In this document: positions 24,982 to 31,755 of the stretch, one piece after another
Layout of the letters: the number at the start of each line of letters is the position of its first letter
Position numbering within the stretch: the first letter of the stretch is position 1
Origin: VAXT01 sp963728535
Lineage (GTDB): Bacteria > Actinomycetota > Thermoleophilia > Gaiellales > Gaiellaceae
Assembly (NCBI GenBank): GCA_963728535.1
Contig: CAVSKK010000001.1
Span: 1-64,000 of the forward strand
Reading direction: 5' to 3'
DNA length: 64,000 nucleotides
Made by a program: the position numbers and the translations under genes
Notes under the pieces: generated by a model
Seen by the model: the letters and a program-made list of their open reading frames with translations, nothing else
What the model was told of the DNA's origin: nothing
Database searches by the model: none

Positions 24982-25523
24982 AATTGTGTCTTCGCTGGCT
25001 GCTCGTCGAGCGAGGCGTCGATGTCGGGGACGTAGAGCATCTGGACGGTGGGCGTCCAGTCCTGGATTGTGCCCGTCTCATCGGCAATTTCGCCGGCGAG
25101 CGGGAATTCGAGCCCGTTCAGGAAGGCGAGCGCGTCCTTCCCCATGACGACGACGAGCTTCGGCTGGACGATGTGCAGCTCGCGGACGAGGAACGGCCGG
25201 GCCTCGTCCTCGTCCTCCTCGGCGAACTTGAGGCAGTTCGTGCCGTAGATCGAGATCGGGTCGACGCGCAGCCGCTGGAGCGACTTGAGGATCGCCTGGC
25301 CTGCCCGGCCGTAGAAGGCAACGCCCTCCTGCACCTCGGCCGGTTGCGGGCTGTGCTTGAGCAGGAAGACGTCTGCGCGTGGGTGGCCGGAGCCGAGCAC
25401 CGGCACGCGCTCGCCCTTTCCGGCGCGCGCGATCTCGTCGCCGAGCTCGTTGATCTCGACGATCGCCTTCTTGAGGTACTTCTCGTAGATCTGGTCGGTG
25501 GATGCAGGGGTCACGGAGGCCAT
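24927..25523 (-). CDS. Divergent uracil-DNA glycosylase superfamily protein
   Basis: A 198-residue protein with the UDG-fold elements VAFYGRAGQAILKSL, YGTNCLKF and VVVMGKDAL. The usual GEAPG active-site motif of family 4/5 enzymes reads LKHSPQPAEVQEG, and the C-terminal HPS loop reads YVPDID. There are no cysteines for a [4Fe-4S] cluster beyond a single Cys. The canonical glycosylase residues therefore seem lost, so it may have another substrate or function. The ATG at 25521-25523 is the first start after the PHP gene stop. It sits between a PHP-domain gene and a membrane protein gene on the same strand. Confidence 0.75.
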   Translation of the reverse strand: MASVTPASTDQIYEKYLKKAIVEINELGDEIARAGKGERVPVLGSGHPRADVFLLKHSPQPAEVQEGVAFYGRAGQAILKSLQRLRVDPISIYGTNCLKFAEEDEDEARPFLVRELHIVQPKLVVVMGKDALAFLNGLEFPLAGEIADETGTIQDWTPTVQMLYVPDIDASLDEQPAKTQFWNAFKALGPWWAELPPY

Positions 25524-25537
25524 TGTCCTGTTCTCCC

Positions 25538-26220
25538 CTACCGGACTCTTTCCTTGACCTGGGCCACCCACTTGAGCGACTGGAGGTAGGCAAGCGACCT
25601 CGGCCGACGCAGGATCTCGGCCGAGCGCAGGCTGAGCATGAACTCCTCGCGGTCGTCGAAGGCCCGCATGCGCAGGCCGCCAGTGCCGAGTCCCTGCGCG
25701 ACGTGAGCGTCCGAGCCGGCGCCCATGGTCAGGTTGTACTTGCGGGCAAAGCGGAGCGCCTCGTCGTTGTAGGCCTCGAAGAGGAGGCGGGCGTTGTAGA
25801 CCTCGAAGACGTCGATGTCCGCCAGATGGCGATGCAGGGTGGCCGGGTCCGCGATGGCGTGCAGGCGGTCGAAGGGGTGGGGGACGTAGACGAGGCCGTC
25901 CTGCTCCTTGATCGCCTTGATCGTGTCGGCAAAGGACATGCCCTTCGGAATCTCCTCCGAGAGGAAGAGCCCGATCACCTCGCCCTGGCCGTCGGTCTTC
26001 ACCTCTTCGCCCGGAATGACGGTCAGGCCACGGTCGCGCGCGAGCTCGACCGCCTCGAGCGCGCCGCCGAACACGTTGTGGTCGGTGACGGCGATCGCGC
26101 CGAGCCCGATTGCCTCGGCCTGATCGAGCACGTGCTCGACCTCGACCGCGCAATCGCCCGACCACGAGGTGTGCAGGTGGAGGTCGACGAGGATCCACTC
26201 CCGGTCGGCGAGCGGCTCAT
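25538..26220 (-). CDS. PHP-domain phosphoesterase, start disrupted by a likely 1-nt deletion
   Basis: The frame contains the PHP metal motifs: DLHLHTSWSGD at the N-terminus, AVTDHN, PGEEVKT, YVPHPFD and GAGSDAH. It ends KWVAQVKERVR at 25538. No ATG, GTG or TTG occurs in frame near the N-terminus. An ideal ATG (26218-26220) overlaps the stop of the glycosyltransferase gene as ATGA but lies one base out of frame. Adding one G to the GGG run near 26200-26202 gives MSRSPTGEWILVDLHLH. PHP proteins hydrolyse phosphoesters with a trinuclear metal site; the substrate here is unknown. Confidence 0.75.
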
Positions 26221-27278
26221 CCGACTTCGCAGATGCAGGTTCCCTTGCGGCGCCGCCCGAGGCCCGTGTAGAGCTCCTCGAGGTCGGCCGCGACGTCGGC
26301 GAAGGTCTTGCCCTCCACGCTTCGTCGCGCCTCCTCGGAGAGCTTGCGGCGCAGCGGCTCGTTCTCGGCCAGCCGCGCGAGCGCTGCCGCGGCGAGCTCG
26401 GGCTGCTCGTGCACGCCGGGCGGCGAGGCGATCGCGGCGCCCGCTGCCGCAGCCTCGAGCGAGACGCGGGAGAGGCCGCCGAGGGCGGGGACGAAGATCG
26501 CGGCTTCGTTGAGGATCGCAGCGCGGCTTCGCCCGTCGCGGGCTGTGCGCACGCGCGCGCGGCCGCGCAGCTTCGCCGGGATCGTCGGCCGCCCCGCCAG
26601 CGATTTGGTCCGCATGAAGACGAGCTCCCAGTCGGGCAGCTGGCGCAGCGCGCGGACGACGGCTCTCCCGAGCGGTCGCTCCGCCGGTCGCCATTCCAGG
26701 ACGACGAGGTTTCTCTTCGTGGCAGGCCGAAAGAGCTCCGTGTCGACGCCCTCCTCGACGATCCGGTACTCGCCGGGGAAGCGCTGCGCGGCCGCGTGGG
26801 CGGCTTCCGGGGAGGCTGCGACGAGCGCGTCGGTGCGCGTGAGCAAGCGCTCCCGCTGTGCTTTGCCCGGCGGATAGCCGAGGCGCTCCGGCGAGAAGAA
26901 GCTCGCAACCGTGAGCGCACGCGCGTCCCGCAGGGCGACGTACGAGAGGCTCGGCAGTCCCGGCTCGAAGCCGTGGACGACGTCGAACTCGCCCCGGGTC
27001 AGCGCGGCCGAGAGGTTCGCCCGCACTCCCACGGGCAGTCCGATCCGGCTCCGACGCGAGATCGGGACGGCAGGCCCGACCGCGATCAGCGGTGCGTGGG
27101 CGCCGTCGCGCAAGGAGCGCCGCCCGGCGGCGAGGTCGGAGGCGCGGTTCGACGGAGCGAGCACCGTCACCGAATGCCCGCGATCCCGCAAGGCGTCGGC
27201 TACGCCAGCGACGTGCTCGTTGATGTCGTGCGGCTGCGACCACGCAAACGGGGTCACGAGACAGATACGGAGAGCCAC
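26217..27278 (-). CDS. GT4 glycosyltransferase, PimA-like
   Basis: A 353-residue GT-B glycosyltransferase. The N-terminal donor-binding start (LRICLVTPFAW...NEHVAGVADALRDRGHSVTVLAP) and FDVVHGFEPGLPSLSYVAL resemble mycobacterial PimA (HEPNAPSLSMLAL at the same place). The C-terminal half has EEGVDTELFRP and the acidic region GLSRVSLEAAAAGAAIASP. The start is GTG at 27276-27278 with TAGACT 8 nt upstream. It lies 0.7 kb from the RHH-Ino1 gene and about 2.2 kb from the PI-phosphate synthase gene, so mannosylation of an inositol lipid is a possible role (inference; other GT4 acceptors are equally allowed by sequence). Confidence 0.82.
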   Translation of the reverse strand: MALRICLVTPFAWSQPHDINEHVAGVADALRDRGHSVTVLAPSNRASDLAAGRRSLRDGAHAPLIAVGPAVPISRRSRIGLPVGVRANLSAALTRGEFDVVHGFEPGLPSLSYVALRDARALTVASFFSPERLGYPPGKAQRERLLTRTDALVAASPEAAHAAAQRFPGEYRIVEEGVDTELFRPATKRNLVVLEWRPAERPLGRAVVRALRQLPDWELVFMRTKSLAGRPTIPAKLRGRARVRTARDGRSRAAILNEAAIFVPALGGLSRVSLEAAAAGAAIASPPGVHEQPELAAAALARLAENEPLRRKLSEEARRSVEGKTFADVAADLEELYTGLGRRRKGTCICEVG

Positions 27279-27286
27279 TTCATCCG

Positions 27287-27309
27287 AGTCTAGATGGCTG
27301 CTCTAGAGT
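27287..27309. promoter_or_regulatory. Divergent -10 boxes, GT4 / TetR
   Basis: On the minus strand TAGACT (27292-27287) ends 8 nt before the GTG at 27278. On the plus strand TAGAGT (27304-27309) ends 8 nt before the GTG at 27318. Neither gene has a good ribosome site, so both may be leaderless. Confidence 0.4.
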
Positions 27310-27317
27310 TGGAACCC

Positions 27318-27917
27318 GTGCCTGCGGTCTCTCAGGAAGAGAAGCGGCGCCAGATCCTCGACGCCGCGGTTCGCGCGTTCGCACGCAGGGGCTACCACGC
27401 GTGTCGCGTCGGCGAGATCGCAGAGGAAGCGGGCGTCGCGTACGGCCTCGTCTACCACTACTTTGGCTCGAAGGAAGAACTGCTGGAGACGATCTTCCGG
27501 GACACGTGGACGCAGATGCTGGCGCGTGTTCAGGAGGTTCGGCAGGAGGGTGGCCCGGCGAGCGAGCAGGTCCGCAAGGTGACCGCGCTGCTCCTCCGCA
27601 CCTGGCGTCGAGACCCCGACCTCGTCCGGGTGCTCGTCCACGAGGTGACGCGAAGCCCCGAGCAGCTGCCGCGCCAGATCGACGAGATCTCGCATGCGTA
27701 CAAGGCGCTCGAGGGCATCGTCGCCCACGGACAGGAGACCGGGGAATTTCGGGGCGACTTCGACGCGCAGCTCGCCGCCACGATCTTCTACGGCGCCCTA
27801 GAGGAAGTCCTGACCGGGTGGGTGATGGGGCAGCTGCCCGACGCCGATGAGGACATCGCGCGAGCGGAGCAGGTCGTCACCGGGCTCATCTGCGACGGCC
27901 TCGCTAGCCGGTCCTAG
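27318..27917 (+). CDS. TetR-family transcriptional regulator
   Basis: A 199-residue repressor. The N-terminal HTH (KRRQILDAAVRAFARRGYHACRVGEIAEEAGVAYGLVYHYFGSKEELL) is typical, and the C-terminal ligand domain contains HEVTRSPEQLPRQIDEISHAYKALEGIV, like FadR/AcrR-type TetR proteins. GTG 27318 is preferred because TAGAGT ends 8 nt before it; ATG 27294 is an alternative that adds 8 residues. It is divergent from the GT4 gene and may control it. A strong hairpin follows the stop codon. Confidence 0.9.
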   Translation: MPAVSQEEKRRQILDAAVRAFARRGYHACRVGEIAEEAGVAYGLVYHYFGSKEELLETIFRDTWTQMLARVQEVRQEGGPASEQVRKVTALLLRTWRRDPDLVRVLVHEVTRSPEQLPRQIDEISHAYKALEGIVAHGQETGEFRGDFDAQLAATIFYGALEEVLTGWVMGQLPDADEDIARAEQVVTGLICDGLASRS

Positions 27918-27928
27918 TTTCGAACCGA

Positions 27929-27958
27929 GGTGAGGGCCGGCGCGAGCCGGCCCTCACC
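27929..27958. terminator. Bidirectional hairpin terminator
   Basis: Perfect 13-bp arms GGTGAGGGCCGGC and GCCGGCCCTCACC flank the 4-base loop GCGA. It lies between the convergent tetR and ino1 genes (stops at 27917 and 27977). No T-run follows, which is common in GC-rich genomes. Confidence 0.8.
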
Positions 27959-27976
27959 GGTCTTGACGCGTCGGTT

Positions 27977-29449
27977 CTAGGCGCGCGAAGTCGTCTTCGC
28001 CGGCGTCTTCTTCTTGCCGTACTGCTTGATGAAGCGCTCGACGGCGTCGTGGGCGTCGTCGTCCTGAATCTGCTTCGGCGGTGACTTCATCAGGTAGGCG
28101 CTCGGGCCCTCCAGCGCACCGCCGACGCCGTTGTCCAGCGCGAGCTTTGCGAGGCGGACGGCGTCGATCACGATTCCGGCCGAGTTCGGCGAGTCCCAGA
28201 CCTCGAGCTTGAGCTCGAGATTCAGCGGCACGTCGCCGAAGGCCTTGCCCTCCATGCGGATGTAGGCCCACTTGCGGTCGGTGAGCCACGGCACGTGATC
28301 GGACGGGCCGACGTGGACGTTGCCCTCGCCCAGGTCGTAGTCGAGCATCGAGGTGACGGCGTTCGTCTTGGAGATCTTCTTCGACTCGAGACGATCGCGT
28401 TCGAGCATGTTGAGGAAGTCCGAGTTCCCGCCGACGTTCAGCTGCATCGTGCGGTCGAGGTGGATCCCGCGCTCGCGGAAGAGCGAGGTGAGCACGCGGT
28501 GCGTGATCGTCGCGCCGACCTGCGACTTGATGTCATCGCCGATGATCGGCAGCCCGCGATCCTCGAAGCGCTTTCCGAAGTAGCCGCCTTTCGCGATGAA
28601 GACGGGTATGCAGTTCACCATCGCGCAGCCCGCGTTCAGGATCTGCTCGGCGTACCACTTCGTCGCCTCCTCCGAGCCGACCGGGAGGTAGTTGACGACG
28701 ACGTCCGTGCCCGTCTCCTTGAGGATGCTGACCACGTCGTCCGTGTCGCCAGGGGCCTTCTCGACGACCTCGGAGATGTACTTGCCGAGCCCGTCGTGGG
28801 TCATCCCGCGCGAGACGGTGATCCCGGTCTTCGGGACGTTCGAGAACTTGATCGTGTCGTTCGGCTTCGCCCAGATCGCGTCGGCGAGGTCCTTGCCGAC
28901 CTTGGCCTTGGTGACGTCGAACGCGGCCGTGAACTCGACGTCGCGGACGTGGTAGCCGCCGAGGTCGACGTGCATCAAGCCCGGGACGAAATCGTCCGGG
29001 GATGCGTCCTTGTAGTACTCGACTCCCTGGAGGAGCGAGTTGGCGCAGTTGCCGACGCCGATGATTGCGACGCGAACCTTGTCCTTGCTTCGCGCCTTAC
29101 CGTTCTGACTGCCGTTTCGGGCCATCGTGTCCTTTCGTGGAGTTGGAGCGCCGAGGCTCTTCGCGAGGGTCTCGACGATGATCTTGTTCGTGCTCGTGTG
29201 GCGCTCGCGGGCCGCTTCCGCGAGCTGCCGCTTGAGCTCTGGGGGAACGCGCAGAAGGACGACTCCCGTCTCGCCCGGGGCCGGGGCACGCCGGCCGCTC
29301 GGAACGAACTCGACGCCGAACTCGGCGGCGAGGATCTCGACCGCGACGTCGTTGAGCGTGCTCTCACGCCGCGCCACCTCGCGGGTGAGGCTTCGCTTCA
29401 GCGTCGTCGGCATCCGGACGAGGATGCTCTTCAGGTCTCGTTTCGCCAT
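27977..29449 (-). CDS. ino1: Inositol-3-phosphate synthase fused to two ribbon-helix-helix domains
   Basis: One open frame of 490 residues. Residues 1-108 hold two RHH (Arc/CopG-like) units: SILVRMPTTLKRSLTREVARRE... and VVLLRVPPELKRQLAEAARERHTSTNKIIVETL. From residue 109 (ATG 29123-29125) follows a complete Ino1: AIIGVGNCANSLLQG, VNYLPVGSEE, NCIPVFIA, GDDIKSQVGATI and GGNSDF. Ino1 turns glucose-6-phosphate into inositol-3-phosphate with NAD. A GAAAGGA site 4 nt before ATG 29125 suggests that Ino1 alone (382 residues) is also made. The fused N-terminus could repress its own promoter, where two CTGCTAGCAG palindromes lie. No stop separates the parts in this sequence. Confidence 0.85.
   Translation of the reverse strand: MAKRDLKSILVRMPTTLKRSLTREVARRESTLNDVAVEILAAEFGVEFVPSGRRAPAPGETGVVLLRVPPELKRQLAEAARERHTSTNKIIVETLAKSLGAPTPRKDTMARNGSQNGKARSKDKVRVAIIGVGNCANSLLQGVEYYKDASPDDFVPGLMHVDLGGYHVRDVEFTAAFDVTKAKVGKDLADAIWAKPNDTIKFSNVPKTGITVSRGMTHDGLGKYISEVVEKAPGDTDDVVSILKETGTDVVVNYLPVGSEEATKWYAEQILNAGCAMVNCIPVFIAKGGYFGKRFEDRGLPIIGDDIKSQVGATITHRVLTSLFRERGIHLDRTMQLNVGGNSDFLNMLERDRLESKKISKTNAVTSMLDYDLGEGNVHVGPSDHVPWLTDRKWAYIRMEGKAFGDVPLNLELKLEVWDSPNSAGIVIDAVRLAKLALDNGVGGALEGPSAYLMKSPPKQIQDDDAHDAVERFIKQYGKKKTPAKTTSRA
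29130..29135 (-). promoter_or_regulatory. Internal ribosome binding site before the Ino1 domain
   Basis: AAAGGA on the minus strand lies 4 nt before the internal ATG at 29125, inside the RHH-Ino1 frame. It could give a separate 382-residue Ino1. Confidence 0.55.
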
Positions 29450-29450
29450 T

Positions 29451-29484
29451 CTGCTAGCAGTCTAACTGCTGCTAGCAGATTATC
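29451..29484 (-). promoter_or_regulatory. Operator-promoter of the RHH-Ino1 gene
   Basis: Two identical 10-bp palindromes CTGCTAGCAG lie at 29451-29460 and 29469-29478, 18 bp centre to centre; the first is 1 bp from the start codon. Two -10 candidates lie in or beside them: GATAAT (29484-29479) and TAGACT (29464-29459, ending 9 nt before the ATG, so leaderless). Repressor binding here would block transcription. RHH proteins typically bind such paired palindromes. Confidence 0.65.
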
Positions 29485-30097
29485 AGCGCGGCCGGAGCTG
29501 TGCGCGAACTGATAGCACTCGCTGGATGACGGTGATCCAGGCCGTGACCGCTAGCAGGTAGATCGCCCAGGGCAAGACACCCCACGGCGCGAGCACGAGC
29601 CCGGCCACGATCACCACCACCCGTTCGGCTCTGCTGCCGATGCCGACGTCGCCCTTGAGCTCCAGCGCCTCCGCTCTTGCGCGCGTGTAGCTCACGAGCA
29701 AGGAGGCGACGACTGCGGCGAAGGCGAAGGCGAGCGCGACCTCGTTCCCGTCACGCGAGAAGACGAGGGCGATTGCGCCGAGCATGAACGCCTCGCCGAC
29801 GCGGTCGGTCGTCGAGTCGAGGAACGCGCCGAAAACTGTTCCCTTGCCGGTCGAGCGCGCGAGGGCCCCGTCGAGGATGTCGAGTACCGATCCGACCACG
29901 AACAGAGCGGCGCCGAGCCAGAAGCAAAGGAGCTCCGCCTTGTATTCGAAGTAGACGATGACCGAGGAGGCGGCGCAGATCGTGACGCCGGCGAAGGTCA
30001 GCGCATCGGGGGACAATCGCGTCCGTCCCAGGTGTCCCATCGCGCGCGCTGCGCCGCGACGGACGCCGGTCGTATAGCGCTCCTTGAAGGCGGTCAG
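29483..30097 (-). CDS. CDP-alcohol phosphotransferase, likely phosphatidylinositol-phosphate synthase
   Basis: A 204-residue membrane enzyme with the family motif D-x2-DG-x2-AR-x8-G-x3-D-x3-D (DILDGALAR, then GAFLDSTTD) and about six spans. Next to Ino1 the most likely reaction is CDP-diacylglycerol plus inositol-phosphate to phosphatidylinositol phosphate, as in mycobacterial PgsA1. N-terminal RLSPDALTFAGV fits that branch. No ATG, GTG or TTG lies at a sensible start; CTG 30097, overlapping the upstream TGA as CTGA, is chosen, and ATG further in would cut into the conserved N-terminus. Confidence 0.85.
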   Translation of the reverse strand: MTAFKERYTTGVRRGAARAMGHLGRTRLSPDALTFAGVTICAASSVIVYFEYKAELLCFWLGAALFVVGSVLDILDGALARSTGKGTVFGAFLDSTTDRVGEAFMLGAIALVFSRDGNEVALAFAFAAVVASLLVSYTRARAEALELKGDVGIGSRAERVVVIVAGLVLAPWGVLPWAIYLLAVTAWITVIQRVLSVRAQLRPR

Positions 30098-30846
30098 GCC
30101 GGGACCGGGCGGGCGAACCAGTCGCGCACGTGCCGGTGGTTGACGATCGCCGCGGCGACGAGCGCCACGACGATCCCGGCGACGATGTCCAGCCAGAAAT
30201 GGTTGCCGGTCGCGATTACGGAGAACCAGACCCACGCCGGCCACAGCACCCAGAGCGCCTTCAGCCAGCGCGGGCGCACGAGGAGCGCGAGAGAGACCCC
30301 GATGATCAACGCGTCCGCGGCGTGCAGGCTCGGCATCGCCGCGTATGGATTCGAGTCGGCCCGGACGATCGCGCTGTCGTGGTTGATCCCGAACCCCGCG
30401 AGGGTGTCGACGAAGCCGAGCTCCGGGAACATGCGCGGCGGGGCTGTCGGGACGAGCACGAAGCCGACGAGTCCGATGATGTTGGCGAGCAGGAGCGTGT
30501 TCCGCACCCGCACGAACGCCTCGTTGCGCCAGAGATAGATCCACAGAAGTGAGAGCCCGAGCACGGTGAACTGGGAGTGCCAGTACGTCCACGAGGTCAG
30601 CTCGCGAAGCACATCCGAAGAGGCGACGAGGCTCTGGAGCGAGAGCTCCCACAACCCGGTAAACCGATGTTCTAGGTCGGCGACGGCCAGACCGTTGTGA
30701 AACGCCTTGAATGGGTCGCGATCGGCGACTCCGCGCGTGTAACGGTAGGCATAGAGGAAGCCGAACCAGATCGCCAGTTGGCGAAGCAGGTCCAGGGGCC
30801 CATGCGGAAGAATCCGGACCCGTGCAGCAGAGGCGATACCGGACAC
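30094..30846 (-). CDS. PAP2-superfamily membrane protein (inositol-phosphoceramide-synthase-like)
   Basis: A 250-residue polytopic protein. The PAP2 catalytic elements are visible: PSLHAADAL (C2 with the active His) and GNHFWLDIVAG (C3, His and Asp). The region around VPTAPPRMFPELGFVDTL is typical of the PAP2_3 branch that includes fungal Aur1-type inositol-phosphoceramide synthases. Upstream of, and coupled by 4 bp to, the PI-phosphate synthase gene, it may remove the phosphate from PI-phosphate or transfer an inositol phosphate group (inference). The start is GTG 30846 with TAGAAT 6 nt upstream. Confidence 0.8.
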   Translation of the reverse strand: MSGIASAARVRILPHGPLDLLRQLAIWFGFLYAYRYTRGVADRDPFKAFHNGLAVADLEHRFTGLWELSLQSLVASSDVLRELTSWTYWHSQFTVLGLSLLWIYLWRNEAFVRVRNTLLLANIIGLVGFVLVPTAPPRMFPELGFVDTLAGFGINHDSAIVRADSNPYAAMPSLHAADALIIGVSLALLVRPRWLKALWVLWPAWVWFSVIATGNHFWLDIVAGIVVALVAAAIVNHRHVRDWFARPVPA

Positions 30847-30852
30847 AGTCTC

Positions 30853-30862
30853 ATTCTAGACC
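30853..30862. promoter_or_regulatory. Overlapping divergent -10 boxes, PAP2 / methyltransferase
   Basis: On the minus strand TAGAAT (30858-30853) ends 6 nt before the GTG at 30846. On the plus strand TAGACC (30857-30862) is a weaker box ending 9 nt before the TTG at 30872. The minus-strand call is the stronger one. Confidence 0.35.
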
Positions 30863-30871
30863 CAGTCGCGG

Positions 30872-31705
30872 TTGTTGACCGAACATTCGGAGGAACTGAT
30901 CGAGCACTACTCCGAGCGCCTGCTGCGGAGCTCCGGATACGCAGGTGAGGGCTTCGCGGCCGGCTACGACTCGCACCGTCCGTCTCCGCCGGCGGCCCTG
31001 CTCGACGTCTTGTGCGTCGAGGCACAAGTGGAGCGGCCGCGGCTCGTCGTCGACCTGGGCAGCGGAACCGGCCTGTCCAGCCGGGCCTGGGCCGATCGAG
31101 CAGACGAGGTGGTGGGAGTGGAAGCGAGCCCGGAGATGCGCGCGCAGGCCGAGGCCACGACCCAGCGCGGGAACGTCCGCTTCGTCCAGGCGTACGCCCA
31201 GGCGACGGGCCTGCCCGCAGGCCTGGCCGACATCGTCACTTGCTCGCAGTCCTTCCACTGGATGGAGGCGGAGCCGACGCTCGCCGAGGCGGCGCGAACT
31301 CTCCGGGCCGGAGGCGTCTTCGCCGCCTACGACTACGACTGGCCGCCGGTCGTCCACTGGGAGGTCGAGGCGGCCTTCGAGGAGCTGCTGCGTCGGGTGG
31401 GGCGGCTGCGATCCGGTCCACGAGGCCGGATGCGCTACGCGAAGGAAGGACACCTCGAGCGGATGCGCGCCAGCGGCTGCTTTCGGCAGGTGCGTGAGGT
31501 CGTCCTCCACTCCCGCGAGCGGGGAAGCGCCGAGCGAATCGTCGGTATGGCGCTGAGCCTCGGCCCCATGGTCGTGCTGCTGGACGAGGGGACGAGCGAG
31601 GAAGAGATCGGGCTCGCGGCGCTCCGCGAAGTCGCCGCCCGGGCGCTCGGCGAGCGCGAGGTCGAGATCTTCCTCGGCTATCGCGTCCGCCTGGGGGTCA
31701 AATGA
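30872..31705 (+). CDS. Class I SAM-dependent methyltransferase
   Basis: A 277-residue methyltransferase. The SAM site is VVDLGSGTGLSSRAWADRADEVVGVEAS (motif I and the acidic end of strand 2), followed by DIVTCSQSFHWMEAEPTLAEAARTLRAGGVFAAYDYDW, typical of the UbiE/TPMT-like type 11 family. The N-terminal EHYSERLLRSSGYAGEGFAAGYDSHRP fits small-molecule methyltransferases. The start TTG (30872) is divergent from the PAP2 gene. The acceptor is unknown. No ribosome binding site is seen, so the start is less certain than the gene. Confidence 0.88.
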   Translation: MLTEHSEELIEHYSERLLRSSGYAGEGFAAGYDSHRPSPPAALLDVLCVEAQVERPRLVVDLGSGTGLSSRAWADRADEVVGVEASPEMRAQAEATTQRGNVRFVQAYAQATGLPAGLADIVTCSQSFHWMEAEPTLAEAARTLRAGGVFAAYDYDWPPVVHWEVEAAFEELLRRVGRLRSGPRGRMRYAKEGHLERMRASGCFRQVREVVLHSRERGSAERIVGMALSLGPMVVLLDEGTSEEEIGLAALREVAARALGEREVEIFLGYRVRLGVK

Positions 31706-31755
31706 CGCTTCGGGTCGGTTGAGTTCGTCTTGCCCCGGGTAAACGCTTCGATGAG

